Shown here piece after piece: positions 36,011 to 49,339 of a stretch of DNA of 64,000 nucleotides. The notes below the pieces were generated by a model, which was not told the origin of the DNA, searched no databases, and saw only the letters and a program-made list of their open reading frames with translations. Source of the DNA: Acanthacorydalis orientalis (Eukaryota; Arthropoda; Insecta; Megaloptera; Corydalidae); the NCBI GenBank assembly GCA_034766995.1, contig CM068318.1, positions 1,706,501 through 1,770,500 of the forward strand, given 5' to 3'. The stretch's first letter is position 1. Each line of letters starts with the position of its first letter. The position numbers and the translations under genes are program-made.

Positions 36011-36701
36011 TGCGAATAGCGGGTTTTTTTTTAATGTATTGAAAGATAATATTTTATAGGTAAGAGAGACACTTTAATTGATATCCGATACATGTTTATT
36101 AATTTTAATGGGAATGTTTAGTGCGTTTCTCGGGATATAAACTTTATTTATTTTTTTTATAAAAAAAAGAAAGAGAAATAAGCCGTATACCTTTCGACAA
36201 CTGATTAAGTTTCTGAAAAATTGCAGCGAGTGTTTAATTCATGCCATAAAAATTACTTTTATAATCGCAACATGAATGAAAATAATACCTTTTACATGTG
36301 ATTTCTTTATCGGTGTGGAATTATTTTAATAAAATCACTGCACATGTTTTATTCCATCTCTGTATTTTATTTTATTCGAGCGATGCTGCACTCGAATAAA
36401 AATAATTCTGATAAATTTTATGCTCGAATGCATTTGTGCGCTTTAATAATTTGTAGAGAGCTTTTCATCTATCAACGAATTCATGAAATTTGATTTTTGT
36501 ATAATTGCAGAACATGCATCGTTTAATATTTTATTTATTAAAGTTTATTTATTTTCATTGAGGATAATTGTTCCATTTCACTTATTAATTAAGAATTAGA
36601 AGTTGATTTTTTTAGAGAACTTTAATTCGGACATCTTTTGAACGTAGAAGATGTGCTCTTTTGCCATTTTTTTGAAAACCTATTAATTAAATGAAGGAAT
36701 T

Positions 36702-36767
<66 letters not shown>

Positions 36768-36780
36768 GAGAGAGAGAGAT
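36702..36780. repeat. Compound microsatellite (TA)n(GA)n
   Basis: About 30 TA units are followed by CATAGAGAGAGAGAGATAG. Confidence 0.97.
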
Positions 36781-36799
36781 AGTGGAATATGCCTGTATG

Positions 36800-37130
36800 T
36801 ATTTTTGTAAGTGGTGCGCGTCGATGTCAATTCACGGGAGCATAGGTTCAGAGCGTTCAGCAACCACGTACTGCACTAGGCGTCGCTCACGGACGGTTGC
36901 TTTGACGCAACCCCGATGTGATTTCGCGTTGATAAATGGCCGGTCGTAATTCATCACGGCGCGCTACCCGAGACATTGATCCAACATGCGGCGGTGACGG
37001 CGATAGCGGTATTTCTTCTTCGTCTTTCGTTTCACACATCTCACCTCATCCCGAATGTTGGACACAGTGGCGGAGGCGAGACACTCATGGCCGTTGTTTC
37101 GGTTCGAGATTGACATTTTTCGAATAAGAA
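36800..37130. other. CpG-rich island, unassigned
   Basis: Plus-strand frames of 82, 63 and 69 residues overlap in different phases with no recognisable domain. The island starts about 20 bp after the microsatellite. Confidence 0.35.
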
Positions 37131-37284
37131 GAATGTCTGAAGGTACACTCTTGAATAGAGATTTCTTTGGAATTCTTTCGATCGAACCGATGCTTTCAGT
37201 TTTCTTAAAATTTTCGACAATTTTTCTGATATTATTATCTCAAATTTTCATTATCTTTTTCTGAACTTTCATCTGAATACATTA

Positions 37285-37360
37285 ACACATACACACACAT
37301 ATGTGTGTATATACACACACATATGTATATATATATATAGAGAGAGAGGGGGAGGGAGGG
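37285..37360. repeat. Compound microsatellite with a 16-bp palindrome and purine tract
   Basis: ACACACATATGTGTGT (37293-37308) is a perfect palindrome. It is followed by further AC/TA runs and then a GA/GGGA purine tract to about 37380. Confidence 0.9.
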
Positions 37361-38035
37361 AGAAAAAGAAAGGGAAAAAAGAGAAAATATTTATTTTTTC
37401 TTTTTGATCTTACATTCTATCCATAAACCTGTTTACTCACTTTTATATTAATTCTGACTTCTATATAAATATGTAGACAATTTCAATTTTATCCCAAATA
37501 AATCTGAACTGGTACGTCAGTCCAGTGACTTCTCCAATTTGTGATTCTTTAGTGAAAACTTCCCATACCATCTCGATTATATTTGAATAACTGCGAAGCA
37601 CGACTAATGACACCGTGTGCTTGACACTCAGTAACGAAAACACTACACCCTCAGAGTAGCAGCATTGTGGTCAATTCGCCCGAATCTAAAATATATATCA
37701 ATAGAGAGTTGAATAAGCTTATAACTATTGTCACAGACTTTCAAAATATATCTGACACTCTAAAATTACATTCTAAAACAAGTGTAAAATGTTATTCAGG
37801 TTATATTTTTTTATATTAAATATTGATTATTCAACATGGAATCTATTCGAAACTCAAACTAAACTTAAATTTTATTTTATTGTAGAATAAGTATTTTCGA
37901 TTCATAAATCTCTATTAAAGTAATTACATTTATTATGGTGTAAATCAAAAGAAATTTTAATTTAATTTGAGTCAAGGCATAAATATTCTCTATTTAAAAT
38001 TTAATAACAGAAATTCCTAACTTATTTTCTTTCTT

Positions 38036-38036
38036 C

Positions 38037-38107
<71 letters not shown>
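38036..38107. repeat. Compound microsatellite (CT)n(TA)n
   Basis: About 10 CT units are followed by TA runs with one AAATA interruption. Confidence 0.97.
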
Positions 38108-38110
<3 letters not shown>

Positions 38111-38535
38111 GAAAAACTCTATTTTATTTCCCTACACCCATGTACAACGTATTGTACTCACATGACCTCGATGCCACTGTCATATAGGGTAAATGCGGGG
38201 CTGTTTTCTTCGATGAGGGCATTTTTACGAAAGAAATCCTGATATAGAACACAAGACGATTTAATACGTAAAGTTTTTTTAACATCATTGCTGTCAGTGG
38301 ATCGCTGTGACGATATAAGATAATGATTTATATATAACTCACATTAATTTTTTTCGTATAGACCTTGTTTAAATTCTTACAGCTTTAATAATAATAATAA
38401 AAACTAGATAATTATCAGTAGAGTTTACAATCTGTAATTAATAAAATAATCGATAAATGCACTATCGTTTTTAATTAGTTTTTTTTTGTATATTTAAATA
38501 TATAATTTTATTATTTGAATAGAAATATGTTTAAT

Positions 38536-38537
<2 letters not shown>

Positions 38538-38593
<56 letters not shown>
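38538..38593. repeat. (TA)n microsatellite
   Basis: About 27 TA units followed by GAAAGAGG. Confidence 0.97.
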
Positions 38594-38596
<3 letters not shown>

Positions 38597-38667
38597 AGAG
38601 GTAGTAGGTTTAAAAATGTATAAAATATTAATAAATCTTCCATGTATTGATATTATTGCCGTCTGAA

Positions 38668-38671
<4 letters not shown>

Positions 38672-38715
<44 letters not shown>
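38672..38715. repeat. (TA)n microsatellite
   Basis: About 21 TA units. Confidence 0.97.
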
Positions 38716-38717
<2 letters not shown>

Positions 38718-39479
38718 AAAAAGAATGATTATTATTTGAATAAATAGAATAAAACCAAATATTAATAATGGCCAATTGATGATCAACAGCGAAACAAAAA
38801 CAAATATAAATAATAAATTATCGATAATTGATTCTCTTGAACTTTTTCATCAGACGGAATGAGTTTGCAATAAGGATACGAAACGAGAAAATAAAAAGAT
38901 GACATTTATTCGAAGCTCAGCTGTCGACTTTTCTGACTCACTCGTTATTAAAATGCAAATTTTTGTTTGTCGTGAAAAGTGATTTTGTAATTTCGTGTTG
39001 AACAGATTTATAACTATTGCTGATTATGTTTTAAAATCGTGGCGAATTATTGACACGGTTTTTATCCAGTTCTGCAATCGATTCGGATATAAATTGATTG
39101 TCATTCTTACAAACAAGACTGCGTGATTTGGCTGTTTAACATTTTTGATAAGAAATGTTTTTTTTTTGGTGTGAGAGAGTGAGGAATAAACGTTTACTCA
39201 TAAGCCACAAAATTAACCACTGCGATGCGAAACGTTAATTTAACAACTATTCTTTCACATTTTGTTATTTAAATGTTTGTCTCCTGTTAACTAAATCTTT
39301 CTTCGATTATATACATTGTCGAGTCAAACTAATTTATTTGTTAGTTTCATCTATCAAATCAATCTCTCATGTGTATAGAAACTCCTACAATTATCCTTGT
39401 AATAGAAAATTTAACTCCAAGATTAAAATCATCTCAAATCTCTTTTTTTTTTGTAACTTGATTTTATTGCATGTTGGTG

Positions 39480-39620
39480 TTCTGAGAATCATGGCACTGC
39501 TATTGAAATATGCATAAGCGATAATAATGAATAATCAATAATAGTTTATTGAATCTCTTTGATTGGAAAAAATCGGTGTTGTTCGTGTACTGAAAAAAGA
39601 ATTCATGTATGAAAGTCGAA
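39480..39620. repeat. Family A palindromic repeat, core plus right arm
   Basis: Core GAATCATGGCACTGCTATTG and AAATATGCATAAGC, then arm AATAGTTTATTGAATCTCTT, TGATTGGAAAAAATCGGTGT and TTCATGTATGAAAG. Confidence 0.55.
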
Positions 39621-40089
39621 TCTCTTTTCAAGATTAAATATTCTGTCTACACAACTCCAATAATTTCAATCACTTTCTTGATATTACAATGATTTCAAAA
39701 TTCTTCCATAGAAATATTATCTTTTTCATCCGTATCTTGAACAACCTGATTAAATATCTTCCACAAATAATAGTTATTTTTTATTTGAAATGACACGCCG
39801 ATCCATATATGGAATACAAGGAAGTCCAGTTGTAGTGAAAATCCTTAAATAATATCGTGTATAACGAGCGATACTTAAAAAATTCCTCTTTAATTCTCTG
39901 GAAATTATTTTCTATTTATTTTGTTTAAGGCCTGGACTGCTTTCTGATTTCAATACGATTGTCGTCTCTTCATCGATTATCGAACTCTTCAAACAGTTTC
40001 GAAATCGTTTGGAGAATCTCTGAGAAAGAATGAACCGAAGGACGGTGATTAAAAGAATTGCTACACGAGCAGAATCACGGGTAAGTCAA

Positions 40090-41290
40090 AAATATTTTTT
40101 AATCATCTGTCTTTATTTATTAATTGACAGGGTTATTTAAAATGATCTCGGTTATATTTCGATAAAATTAATATTTTCAAACATGAATAACATTCATAGA
40201 AAAACAATTCCGGTTTAGATTTGTTTACTAATTTCAACAAGTGTAATGTAAAGTTGTATATTTTCTTTTGATTGAAAAATAGTTAAAAAATCAAATTTAT
40301 TATTTGAAAAAAGTGTTAGATAATTAAATGCGTGAAAATTGTAAATTTTGCAAGCTAGAATTGTATCGGTTAGCAAACTACTACTGTTTGATTACAACGT
40401 ATTTTTTTAAAATATAAATTTTAGATTTTTATAACAAGAGAACTGATTTTTGTATCTTTTATCGTATCAATCATTCATTGATACATTTTTAAAATCTCCG
40501 TAGATGTATTTATTCCAGAAATTAATCAGAATAATCATTAAAGAGAACTATAAAATCTCTACACAAAAAAATTTATAAATTGTACATTTTTTTCTCATTT
40601 TATTAGGAAAAAAAAATCGATACTTAATTTTGAAACAAACATACAAAAAACTGCTTTACCTAAACATCGTACTGATTTTCACCTCTGATACATATCTGAC
40701 CCATATATATTACAGCACACTTAAATGAAATGTAAATACAAAGTTTGATTTATTTAAACATTTTCTTTAACTGTTGTACGTTCAGTACGAACACTTAATA
40801 TGGCAACATAATTCATACGATTTAATTAATAGTCTAGATGGATATAATTATGATATTATTCAAGCTAAATGTGTTTAATGTCAAGCTTATTTATAGAGTT
40901 GATTGTAAACAAGATAGTTTATTATTTGATAATTATATTTTTTTTTCTCGAGAGAGAGAAATAAACGTACGACTTATAAGGAACCATACTGAAACACACA
41001 CACAAACACACAGCTGGATTATTGTACGTTTTATCGATTCGCTTCCTAGTACTGATAAAATCAATTAATTGTTTTACTTTCATTTTATAGTATTTGTGAG
41101 TGACATCATTATTTTTTTACTTTAATATTTTTTTTTCGTATCGATTATAATTTATGACCTCATTTAAGAAACATTTTTCATAAATGTTTTCATTCCGGTA
41201 CTCGGATGGTGTAAAAAATTAATATCCTTATTTAACAACAACGCTAAATCAAAGTCAAAATAAATTATATTCGTTTTTATTTATATACGC
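40090..41290. other. AT-rich stretch without recognised genes
   Basis: There are only short homopolymers and a brief CA run near 40996-41010. No frame has a recognisable domain. Confidence 0.55.
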
Positions 41291-41296
41291 CATTTT

Positions 41297-41298
<2 letters not shown>

Positions 41299-41342
<44 letters not shown>

Positions 41343-41346
41343 TATT
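41299..41346. repeat. (TA)n microsatellite
   Basis: TA runs with TATGTA and TACATA interruptions. Confidence 0.97.
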
Positions 41347-41494
41347 GTACAAATTACTACAATAGTTATATGAAAAATAAACAGAAAGAGAGATCTGCTG
41401 AATTTTTTTTAAAGAAAGACAATAGATATAAGAAATAGTGATATTTATATAAAAGATTCAATTTAAAAAAATCTGTACTTTGGCGGTCTTAGTG

Positions 41495-41625
41495 GGATTA
41501 AAATGCCTGTAAATAATAATCAGAAATGATTAATAATGATTTATTGAACATTTTTGATTAGAAACATCGTTTTTTTGGTTTGTTGGGTGAAAAATGAAGT
41601 CATTTGTGCAGTGTTGCAGAATTTT
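41495..41625. repeat. Family A palindromic repeat, right arm
   Basis: TTAATAATGATTTATTGAAC, then ATTTTTGATTAGAAACATCG, TTGGTTTGTTGGGTGAAAAA and GTCATTTGTGCAGTGTTGC follow right-arm order. Confidence 0.55.
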
Positions 41626-42479
41626 ATCAAGCGTTTTTCCAAGTAAATAACGAATCTTACTGATTGTAAAATTAAATAATTAATTTCCAGTCTGAGAGGA
41701 AACTAAAACATCTCCACATCATCTACTTCATTAATGATTCAAAAATCGCATGTCTTTATAAACTTTTTGTTAGTTTTTCATACCTTAATTCGTATAAGTA
41801 TTTAGAGAATTATTTAAATAGGACAAATTGTAAATTCAATTCGAAATTTTATTATTTCTACTTTTAAATGAGTTTCTATTGAGATATTTAATGTATTTTC
41901 TTATTGTTAATGAAGACATTTTTTGGTAATTACTTTATAGATCACTTCTTATATGTCACTGTTTTAAGAAACTAATTTGTATTTATTTTTATAGATTTTT
42001 TTTGAACAAAATACTTTCAATCTTTTGTCTTACTTCCGTTTTCTTCTGTCGTATTTTTAATCATCTAAACACTCTTTTTTTCTTGAAATCTGCGTCGAAT
42101 CTTATACATTTTCACTTTTGTTCATTTCAAAAACGAGGAATTGTTGACCCGAACGAATGTGCTTTAATAATAACGGTCTATATTTTTTATTAAAAAGTTC
42201 ATATTTTTATATGCCGTTTATCATCCGTGTAAAGTATTTAGCATGAAACCATTTTTTTAATAATCTTAGATCGTTCTCCGCGTTGTAAAATCATTCTTCG
42301 AGTAAAGTAAATTCAACCGAGGCCACCATACAAAAATATCAATTTAAATTCCATCGTTTTGAATACTTAAACATTTGTATGTGAAACGTTTCTCGTACGG
42401 TTTACTTCACTTTATGCTTCATATAAGAACGTAATTTCGCTTAAACGAAATTCATACAGAACAACTATTCGAAATTCGT

Positions 42480-42830
42480 CATCTACGTCCGTTTTGCATC
42501 GTTGATCGTAGTCCACGAGCCATTAAGTCCGACAACACACAGTATTACTTATAAATTGTGATACAGAACCCATCAATACATGGCACGCATTCGATCCCGA
42601 CGGGGTACGGGACCTCTGATACCTCAGACGTCGAGCAGTTTATCACACAGTGTGGGAATGAAACAGCACGCCGCATTATATCATTAACACCATAAGAGTA
42701 TTTTTGTCGGGGCGATCGTCGTTGGTTTTTTTCTCGATGCGGTTCATCGAAGTCGGCATGAGTCCTCATCGGCAAGGACGTCGTCGTTGTATTTGTATCC
42801 TATCTCGCTTGCACCGCGTGTGTTGCGGTT
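42480..42830. other. GC-rich, CpG-bearing island, unassigned
   Basis: Frames of 76 (minus) and 67 (plus) residues overlap without recognisable domains. Words such as CGATCCCGACGGGGTACGGG mark the composition shift. Confidence 0.35.
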
Positions 42831-43654
42831 GTGCACTATTCTTTGTTTTAATCTACTTTGTAACATCATATAAGACATTGATTTATCGGACATCGAGCAA
42901 AACATAATGAATTAATGACTGGACGTCGTGGGCACAGAGTATAAGATATTGGATGAGCGAGTATCATGAGCACACTTGTACACAGACATTGCGTTCAACC
43001 GTGCACGGACGGAAAATATTAACAACGATTCGGGAATCGTCTTGATGTTTTCTTTGTTTCTTCAGTACGTTTTGATATTGATTAGGAGTTTACTTGTGCA
43101 ATATCAGGGATTGCAATAAAGAACAAGTCGTTATCTATTTTCAAAGATGTTCACTGATTTTTCAAAATACATTCCGGCCCTCCGTGCCTACAAGATCATA
43201 TACGGAGTATATTTGTTTGTGTGCTCTATGAAAGATTTAATAATCATCTACTTTAATTTTTAGTGTTGATAATCATTCTTTCCATAAGCAATAAAAGAAA
43301 TTGTTCTTTGTTTAACTTCTATAAATGCTGGATATCACACGATTATTCTAAATATACAAACTTAATTTGTTTTTTCTTAAACTCTCCAATTCGAGCTATT
43401 TTATTATTACACCTGTACTGTGAAATCTAAAATTTATTTCATTCTGAAAATTATTTTTTTAATTATTTGGCTTCGATGCAGATTTTTCCAATTTTCATAC
43501 TGAATTCAACTCGAAATCTATCAGTTTTTATTATAAAAAGTATAACGAAGAGCATCTACATTATTTTTAATAAAATAGATTTTTATTCTATTCAGTTCTC
43601 AATGTTTCCAAAACAGAATTAAATTAAAGTTAAATTTCTCACAATAACAGTTCT

Positions 43655-43770
43655 AATACTGTTATCTAAATTCACTTTTACAAATCAATAATTTTTCCAT
43701 CTGACAAACCGCACCAAATTTTTCCGATCAAAAATATCCAATTTTAATGAATATTTTTGATTTGTGAAAG
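43655..43770. repeat. Family A palindromic repeat, left arm
   Basis: TACTGTTATCTAAATTCACT, then TTACAAATCAATAATTTTTC, CTGACAAACCGCACCAAATT and TCCGATCAAAAATATCCAAT. Confidence 0.55.
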
Positions 43771-43929
43771 CTTAATTATTCTTTTAAAATATATACTGCG
43801 ATTAAAATTTTAAACTCCAAAGTGAAACATAGTTCCAATTAATGACAATAATTGACGAAAAACCGATTTAAATAAAAGTTTTAATAAGTCAGTAAAAATC
43901 AAGTCATAATTAGTAAAATTATTTTTTTC

Positions 43930-44035
43930 CTGCTGCTCAAAACATTGTTGAATATTTTTAATCAGACATTTTTTTGTAAAGGAAAAAATCTTTCGTGAAA
44001 GTGTCTTTAGCCACAGTGTCTGAATTATATATTTA
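43930..44035. repeat. Family A palindromic repeat, right arm with terminus
   Basis: TGTTGAATATTTTTAATCAG, then TCTTTCGTGAAAGTGTCTTT and AGCCACAGTGTCTGAATTA. With the left arm at 43655-43770 it could form one element of about 380 bp. Confidence 0.6.
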
Positions 44036-44264
44036 AATGTTTAAACATTATATCCATGTCGGTTATTTGAAATAAGTTATACTTTCATAAATGTATATTT
44101 TAGAAAAATTTGTAGTATAACTTAAAATATTCGAGATGTTATCTAAATAATATGGGAAGTAGCTGTAAATGCCTAGGTGGTCGATTAATAAATCACGATC
44201 GACATTTACTCTATTCTGGATTTAATTTTCTAAAGTTTCCACAAAATTTTATATGATTTATGAC

Positions 44265-44385
44265 GATGACGACGACTCGTAGAGTCTTTCGAAAAATTAA
44301 TAATAATTTATTGAACATTTTTGATCAGAAAACGTTCATTTTTATTTGTGGCATTTGTGAAAGTTCTTTCAATCTATTATAATAC
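44265..44385. repeat. Family A palindromic repeat, right arm
   Basis: CGACGACTCGTAGAGTCTTT, then TAATAATAATTTATTGAACA, TTTTTGATCAGAAAACGTTC and GTGGCATTTGTGAAAG. It is closely similar to 48670-48800, including the GACGACGAC and TCTTTCGAAAAATTAATAA words upstream. Confidence 0.6.
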
Positions 44386-44769
44386 AAACACACAAAAGTT
44401 TTGATTTACATCCGATTATTTTTTTGTTAAACATTTCAAATATCATTCCTGTTGCTGAATTGTTTCGTTATTGTACTACATAATTTTTTTAAAAAGAAAA
44501 CACTCGATCGGAGCCATATTTAAACCACTAGATTCAAAATCCATATTTTTCTTCGTTTCATTCTCCAAAGAACAACCAAGACACTCCTCTAATTTCTTTC
44601 GCCGAAACGTCAACCGCTTATTAATTAAACGCTCGAATTTAAAACGTGTCGATGCTCTCCGTGTTTCCGTACACACACTCACCGTTCGCTGTAAATACAA
44701 AATCCGATTATTTTTAATAAATATCTGTAAGAAGAAAAAAACGACCTTTATAGAATAGACACATCAATA

Positions 44770-45000
44770 GCTCGCCCATCCATGTTGTGGTATCGTGACG
44801 CTAGCACTGATTGGATTGCGTGTCATGTGGATATGTTTTCCCCGGATTGAAACTAATAACTGACCGAAAATGATTCTAAGGTCGCGCCAACGGGGGCCGG
44901 CGGCAGGCCCTTGGGGCGCATCACCCGGAGTGGCCTATGCGCTCGATGATGATGGACTGCGAAGAACGGTAACGTTGAGATTGTGTCTACATGGAATTAT
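44770..45000. other. Short GC-rich island, unassigned
   Basis: Positions 44880-44950 are very GC-rich (CAACGGGGGCCGGCGGCAGG). A 69-residue plus frame starts at 44870 but matches nothing I know and soon enters AT-rich sequence. It might be an exon edge or a regulatory block. Confidence 0.3.
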
Positions 45001-45076
45001 TATGGAGTCGTGTTTATTCGATTCGAACACAACGCTCGTTTCGGCTTTTATATTTTATGATATTCATATTTATTCA

Positions 45077-45079
<3 letters not shown>

Positions 45080-45115
<36 letters not shown>
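45080..45115. repeat. (TA)n microsatellite
   Basis: About 17 TA units. Confidence 0.95.
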
Positions 45116-45121
<6 letters not shown>

Positions 45122-45779
45122 TCTCGTCTTATTAAACATATCAACAAATATATTAAAATACTTTTTATGGATCCTTAAGCAAGTATTTTAAATTCAAACA
45201 TAAATATGTACAAAAAACACACATTTTAAACAAGCTCATGAAATTTTAACGTCCTCATTTAGTCAGCATATGAGAATATTACATATATTCATATTTTTAT
45301 TGTAAGACATGTTTGTTCTACGTTCCACTATTTAAATAAACAGTAAGTTTTATATATATATAAAAACGTTTCTTTTTTTATAAAATAAATCTTTAAATTT
45401 CCACCTAATTACATTTTATATACAATTAAAACGACGAGATTTATTTTATAATAAAAATTAATTTTCGACTAGCCAGTTTACTCGAATATTAGAATAAAAT
45501 CATAATTTGATATGCGTAATAAGCGATCCGACACCGGTTTTCATTATATAACGAGACTACAAGTATATTCACGGTTTTGTGAATCGACGTATGATGTACA
45601 GAATGTCCTGCAGTGCTAACAAACCATGAGAATAACCCCAGGGAGTCCATAACTACGATTTGATATAATTATTTCTGCACGACAAAATATGACCAATATT
45701 TTAACAACTCAGCTTATAACACTATGTTGTTTTTTTATATATAAAATTAGTCAAACGATGAATCAGTGAATATTTTCTC

Positions 45780-45830
<51 letters not shown>
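45780..45830. repeat. (TA)n microsatellite
   Basis: About 24 TA units with one ACA interruption. Confidence 0.97.
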
Positions 45831-45832
<2 letters not shown>

Positions 45833-46244
45833 CTATAATTTATCAAAGGATTAACGCCCTTATAAACATTCCAGTAGCTAATATTGATGCTTATCGTCTC
45901 GTATATTATTTAATTAAGGTTTCAAGGATTGGAATCTTTCAGTTACTTGCAATTATGAAGTCTACTGGTCAATTGTTTACAAGTTGTAAAAATTTTAGTT
46001 TATATTATATTTCATGTAGATATTTCCAGAAAACCCACAATGTAAATTTTTAGACTTATCGGAAAAATATTGTAATTTTAAAAGCCATACTGCGAACATG
46101 TGCGTTTTTATAAAAATCTGAAAAATATACTTTTTATAAAGAATTTGTCGTTTTTTCCAATTATATATAATTTAATTGAGTTTAGATCATATTTTGTGCA
46201 GATATTTGCAGAAAACGCACAATGTAAATTTTGATATTCTGAAT

Positions 46245-46340
46245 TTGACCGAATCGCCATCTGAACGCGTTTAAGCACCAATTAAAACTTATCAATAATC
46301 ATTTATTGAATATTTTGGATCCTAAACTTCGATGCCGATA
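46245..46340. repeat. Family A palindromic repeat, core and inner arm
   Basis: GAATCGCCATCTGAACGCGT and TTAAGCACCAATTAAAACTT, then ATCAATAATCATTTATTGAA and TATTTTGGATCCTAAACTTC. Confidence 0.45.
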
Positions 46341-46930
46341 CTGGTAATGGATAACATACACTTGGTTGATCCAAAAGTATTAAAATAACTGGGATAATGT
46401 AACAACGGTATCGCAGGTATAAAAAAACGTACAATTACAATTAGTATCCATGTTTAGAAACACATCAGACTGTATACACAACAAGTATTCTATTAATATA
46501 ATCTATATTCCTCTTTCTCTCTCTCTTTATATATATATAAAATATATGCAATATACCGAATCGTATTAAAAACAGGGGTATAATTTTAAATGTCCTGTGC
46601 CAATAGAAAAAAAGAATTAATTATTTATAGTCATTAGATACTTGAATGTTTAATAAACTATAATTAGTGTTGATTAAAATTAAACTGAACACGTTATAAT
46701 AGGATCGGGCATGTCAAATGACGTAATGTGTATTTTGGATATGTAGTTTTTACAATTTTTCGAACGTCGGATAATAAGCTACAGAAAAAAAAACAGTATT
46801 GGTTGATATATCTAATGAATATAAATTCATTTGACAAGCCGAAACTTAAACATGATACTGTATTATTGAAAGTTCTCCTTGAATGTTGACGTGCATCGAT
46901 AACAGAGAAAGACGTTTGAGAAATGTGTTG

Positions 46931-46980
<50 letters not shown>

Positions 46981-46981
46981 T
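46931..46981. repeat. Compound microsatellite (CA)n(TA)n
   Basis: About 13 CA units are followed by about 12 TA units. Confidence 0.97.
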
Positions 46982-47449
46982 AGATAATCACGAATTTCGA
47001 ATTGAGAGAACTTTTTTTGTTAAAATTATCTGTTTTTTTAGACTGAATCGAAAGCTAGGTTTCGTAAATTATAAAAGAAATATTATGAAAAATAATCTAT
47101 AATTTTATAAAGAGTCTTTACATTTCCATTTCTGTCAGTTTTATAAAAAATATTTAACGAAACTTTTTCAGTATGAAAATTCTTTTCTTTCTAATTAACT
47201 GTTCAAAATATGATCTATTATTTACGGTTCCATATTTATTTAATTATTCGTATAAATGCTTGTCTGTTTGCTGCTGAACATTGAAAAATTCATTAAAAAT
47301 TTAGATTGAAAATGATTGTATATTTTTATAAAGAATCCGTTAATAAAAGAAAAATACGAAGTCATTTTTGTTACTGCATCTCAACGAGTTAGTTGTGCTC
47401 TCAGATTGTTTTTTTTTTAAAAAAATAATACTACATTATATTCCTTGTC

Positions 47450-47456
47450 ATATATA

Positions 47457-47505
<49 letters not shown>
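47450..47505. repeat. (TA)n microsatellite
   Basis: About 24 TA units bounded on both sides by ATATTCAT-like words. Confidence 0.97.
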
Positions 47506-47508
<3 letters not shown>

Positions 47509-48004
47509 TCGTTTTGTCTGTCATCTTAAGTAGACCTGCATTGATTATTTTCTGTAAGATACTGTTTATTTGGTATGTCTGGTAATATTTTTGGTTGTAT
47601 TTGTTATTCATCTCTATTAATTTCAATGCGTGAAAGTATTCTTTTTCATAACGATTTTCGTTCATGAATAACTCTAGTCTCTTCTACTCTTTTATCATTT
47701 TTTTTCATCTCAAATGTATCACAATACCTTCATCTAAACTTAAACGAATCATTCCCGTGGCTTCGGCATTTTTTTTTCAACTAGAATGTGAAAAATATTC
47801 AATGCCAAAAATGCTACATTTCGGACGGTATCGTTTTTCCTACTGTTCTGTGAGGTTATGCTGTTTGGCTAAGGTACATAGCGTTTTAAGTGTTAAAACT
47901 GACACATTAAAATCCTGAAACGACGAGGAAATATTAATTTAAAACAGAGTTCTATGATTAATTCAATTTAAATGCACAGAATTAAGTTTTACACCTAACA
48001 TACT

Positions 48005-48025
48005 ACATATATATATATATATGTA

Positions 48026-48111
<86 letters not shown>

Positions 48112-48112
48112 G
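48005..48112. repeat. Long interrupted (TA)n microsatellite
   Basis: TA runs are separated by TATGTATA and TATGTATGTATG steps over about 105 bp. Confidence 0.97.
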
Positions 48113-48119
48113 TTATATG

Positions 48120-48620
48120 CAGATACACATTCATCGACTTTTACTAACACAGACCCAAATACAAGTCCAGTCATGAAGATTGCATATTCGTCACGGTCTA
48201 ATGCGAACGATCGTTGTTGCAATTGTAGTACTGTACAGCCAGTGTGCGTTTTTCATCGAATTCTACGAATGTATCGATAAATCGAAAACTTTTCGGGTGT
48301 CGCACACACACACACAGAGAAAAAGTGTCGACTCGACGGCGTCAGACCACGAGCCTTTGTGTTTTTATGTCCCTGTTCAGTTAATTGACAAAAGGCAACA
48401 TGACGTATTTTCAGTCAATCGAAATTGCATTCTTTCTGTACTCGCTTCCAGACATTTCTTCGTGCGTTTTTGTTTCTCTTTCACAGAATCGCACTTCGGC
48501 TCGGACCGTACGATAATTTGATGCACTCCGATGGAGATCAGACTCGCATCGGTGCATACGTACAGGATTTATCGTTTTGTCGATCTCGTTCCGTTGAATA
48601 TTTATCGAAAGATTTGTATG
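48120..48620. other. Moderately GC-rich stretch, unassigned
   Basis: It contains CpG-bearing words and a short CA run (48303-48316). A plus-strand frame of 113 residues (48180-48521) is rich in Phe, Cys and His with no recognisable domain, so it is not called a gene. Confidence 0.3.
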
Positions 48621-48659
48621 TGATCGACTTGATGTTCTTGTGACGGATTTTGTCGAAAA

Positions 48660-48810
48660 TTTCTATATGATTTAGGACGACGACAACTCAGTCTCACGAC
48701 AACCGTCTTTCGAAAAATTAATAACGATTTATGGAACATTTTTTAATCGGAAAACGTTTTTATTGTTCGTGTGGCGAAAAAATGAATTATTTGTGAAAAT
48801 TATGTCAATG
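48660..48810. repeat. Family A palindromic repeat, right arm
   Basis: TCTTTCGAAAAATTAATAAC, then GATTTATGGAACATTTTTTA, GTTCGTGTGGCGAAAAAATG and AATTATTTGTGAAAAT. It pairs closely with 44265-44385. Confidence 0.6.
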
Positions 48811-49229
48811 TGTAACGCAGACACGAATTATCTTTAATTCATTGTCCTGTGAACATCTATATATCGAATGTTTACAAATGAATAATCAACTGTACAATAG
48901 AATAGAATGTGATAAAAAATAGAAATGCAAATTCAACTTTATTCTAATCAACTGATACTAAGGAAATTAGTTTAAGCAATTAAATTTCCTTAAATATGAT
49001 TCTTCTTTTTTAAAATAATTTTTTTACTTACATTAAACTTTCAGAGTTAAAATAATCTACAAATTTTTCCCTAAAAATACATACACTGAAAAAGTATATA
49101 AATATAAAAAGTATATAAAGTATATAATATTTATATAGGATGATTCAATTTAGGCTTCCACATGCAAGTATTAGAAGGAGGCATAGGGCTTAAGAAAAGT
49201 CATGTCATTTTTATTTGGTATTTTAGTTC

Positions 49230-49339
49230 AATCCAATACCAAATACAATCGAATTAAAATACTAAATGACAGTTTCATTGAAAAAATAAGGTAAGAATGC
49301 AGTAAACAAAAACCGTAATTATTTTCCTAGCAACCTAAT
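49230..49339 (-). mobile_element. Mariner 5' terminal fragment
   Basis: On the minus strand it begins TTAGGTTGCTAGGAAAATAA, then TTACGGTTTTTG (49307-49338). This nearly matches the terminus at 17596-17626, and an inner ATGACAGTTTCATT word recurs in that element at the same side (ATGACACTTTCATT). No transposase codons follow. The same family as the 16.6-17.6 kb mariner is likely. Confidence 0.65.

Noticed and set aside
40990..41015. Short interspersed CA/TA repeats considered as a CRISPR array or tandem satellite
   Set aside because: They are simple microsatellites without a spaced repeat unit. A CRISPR array is not expected in this kind of genome.
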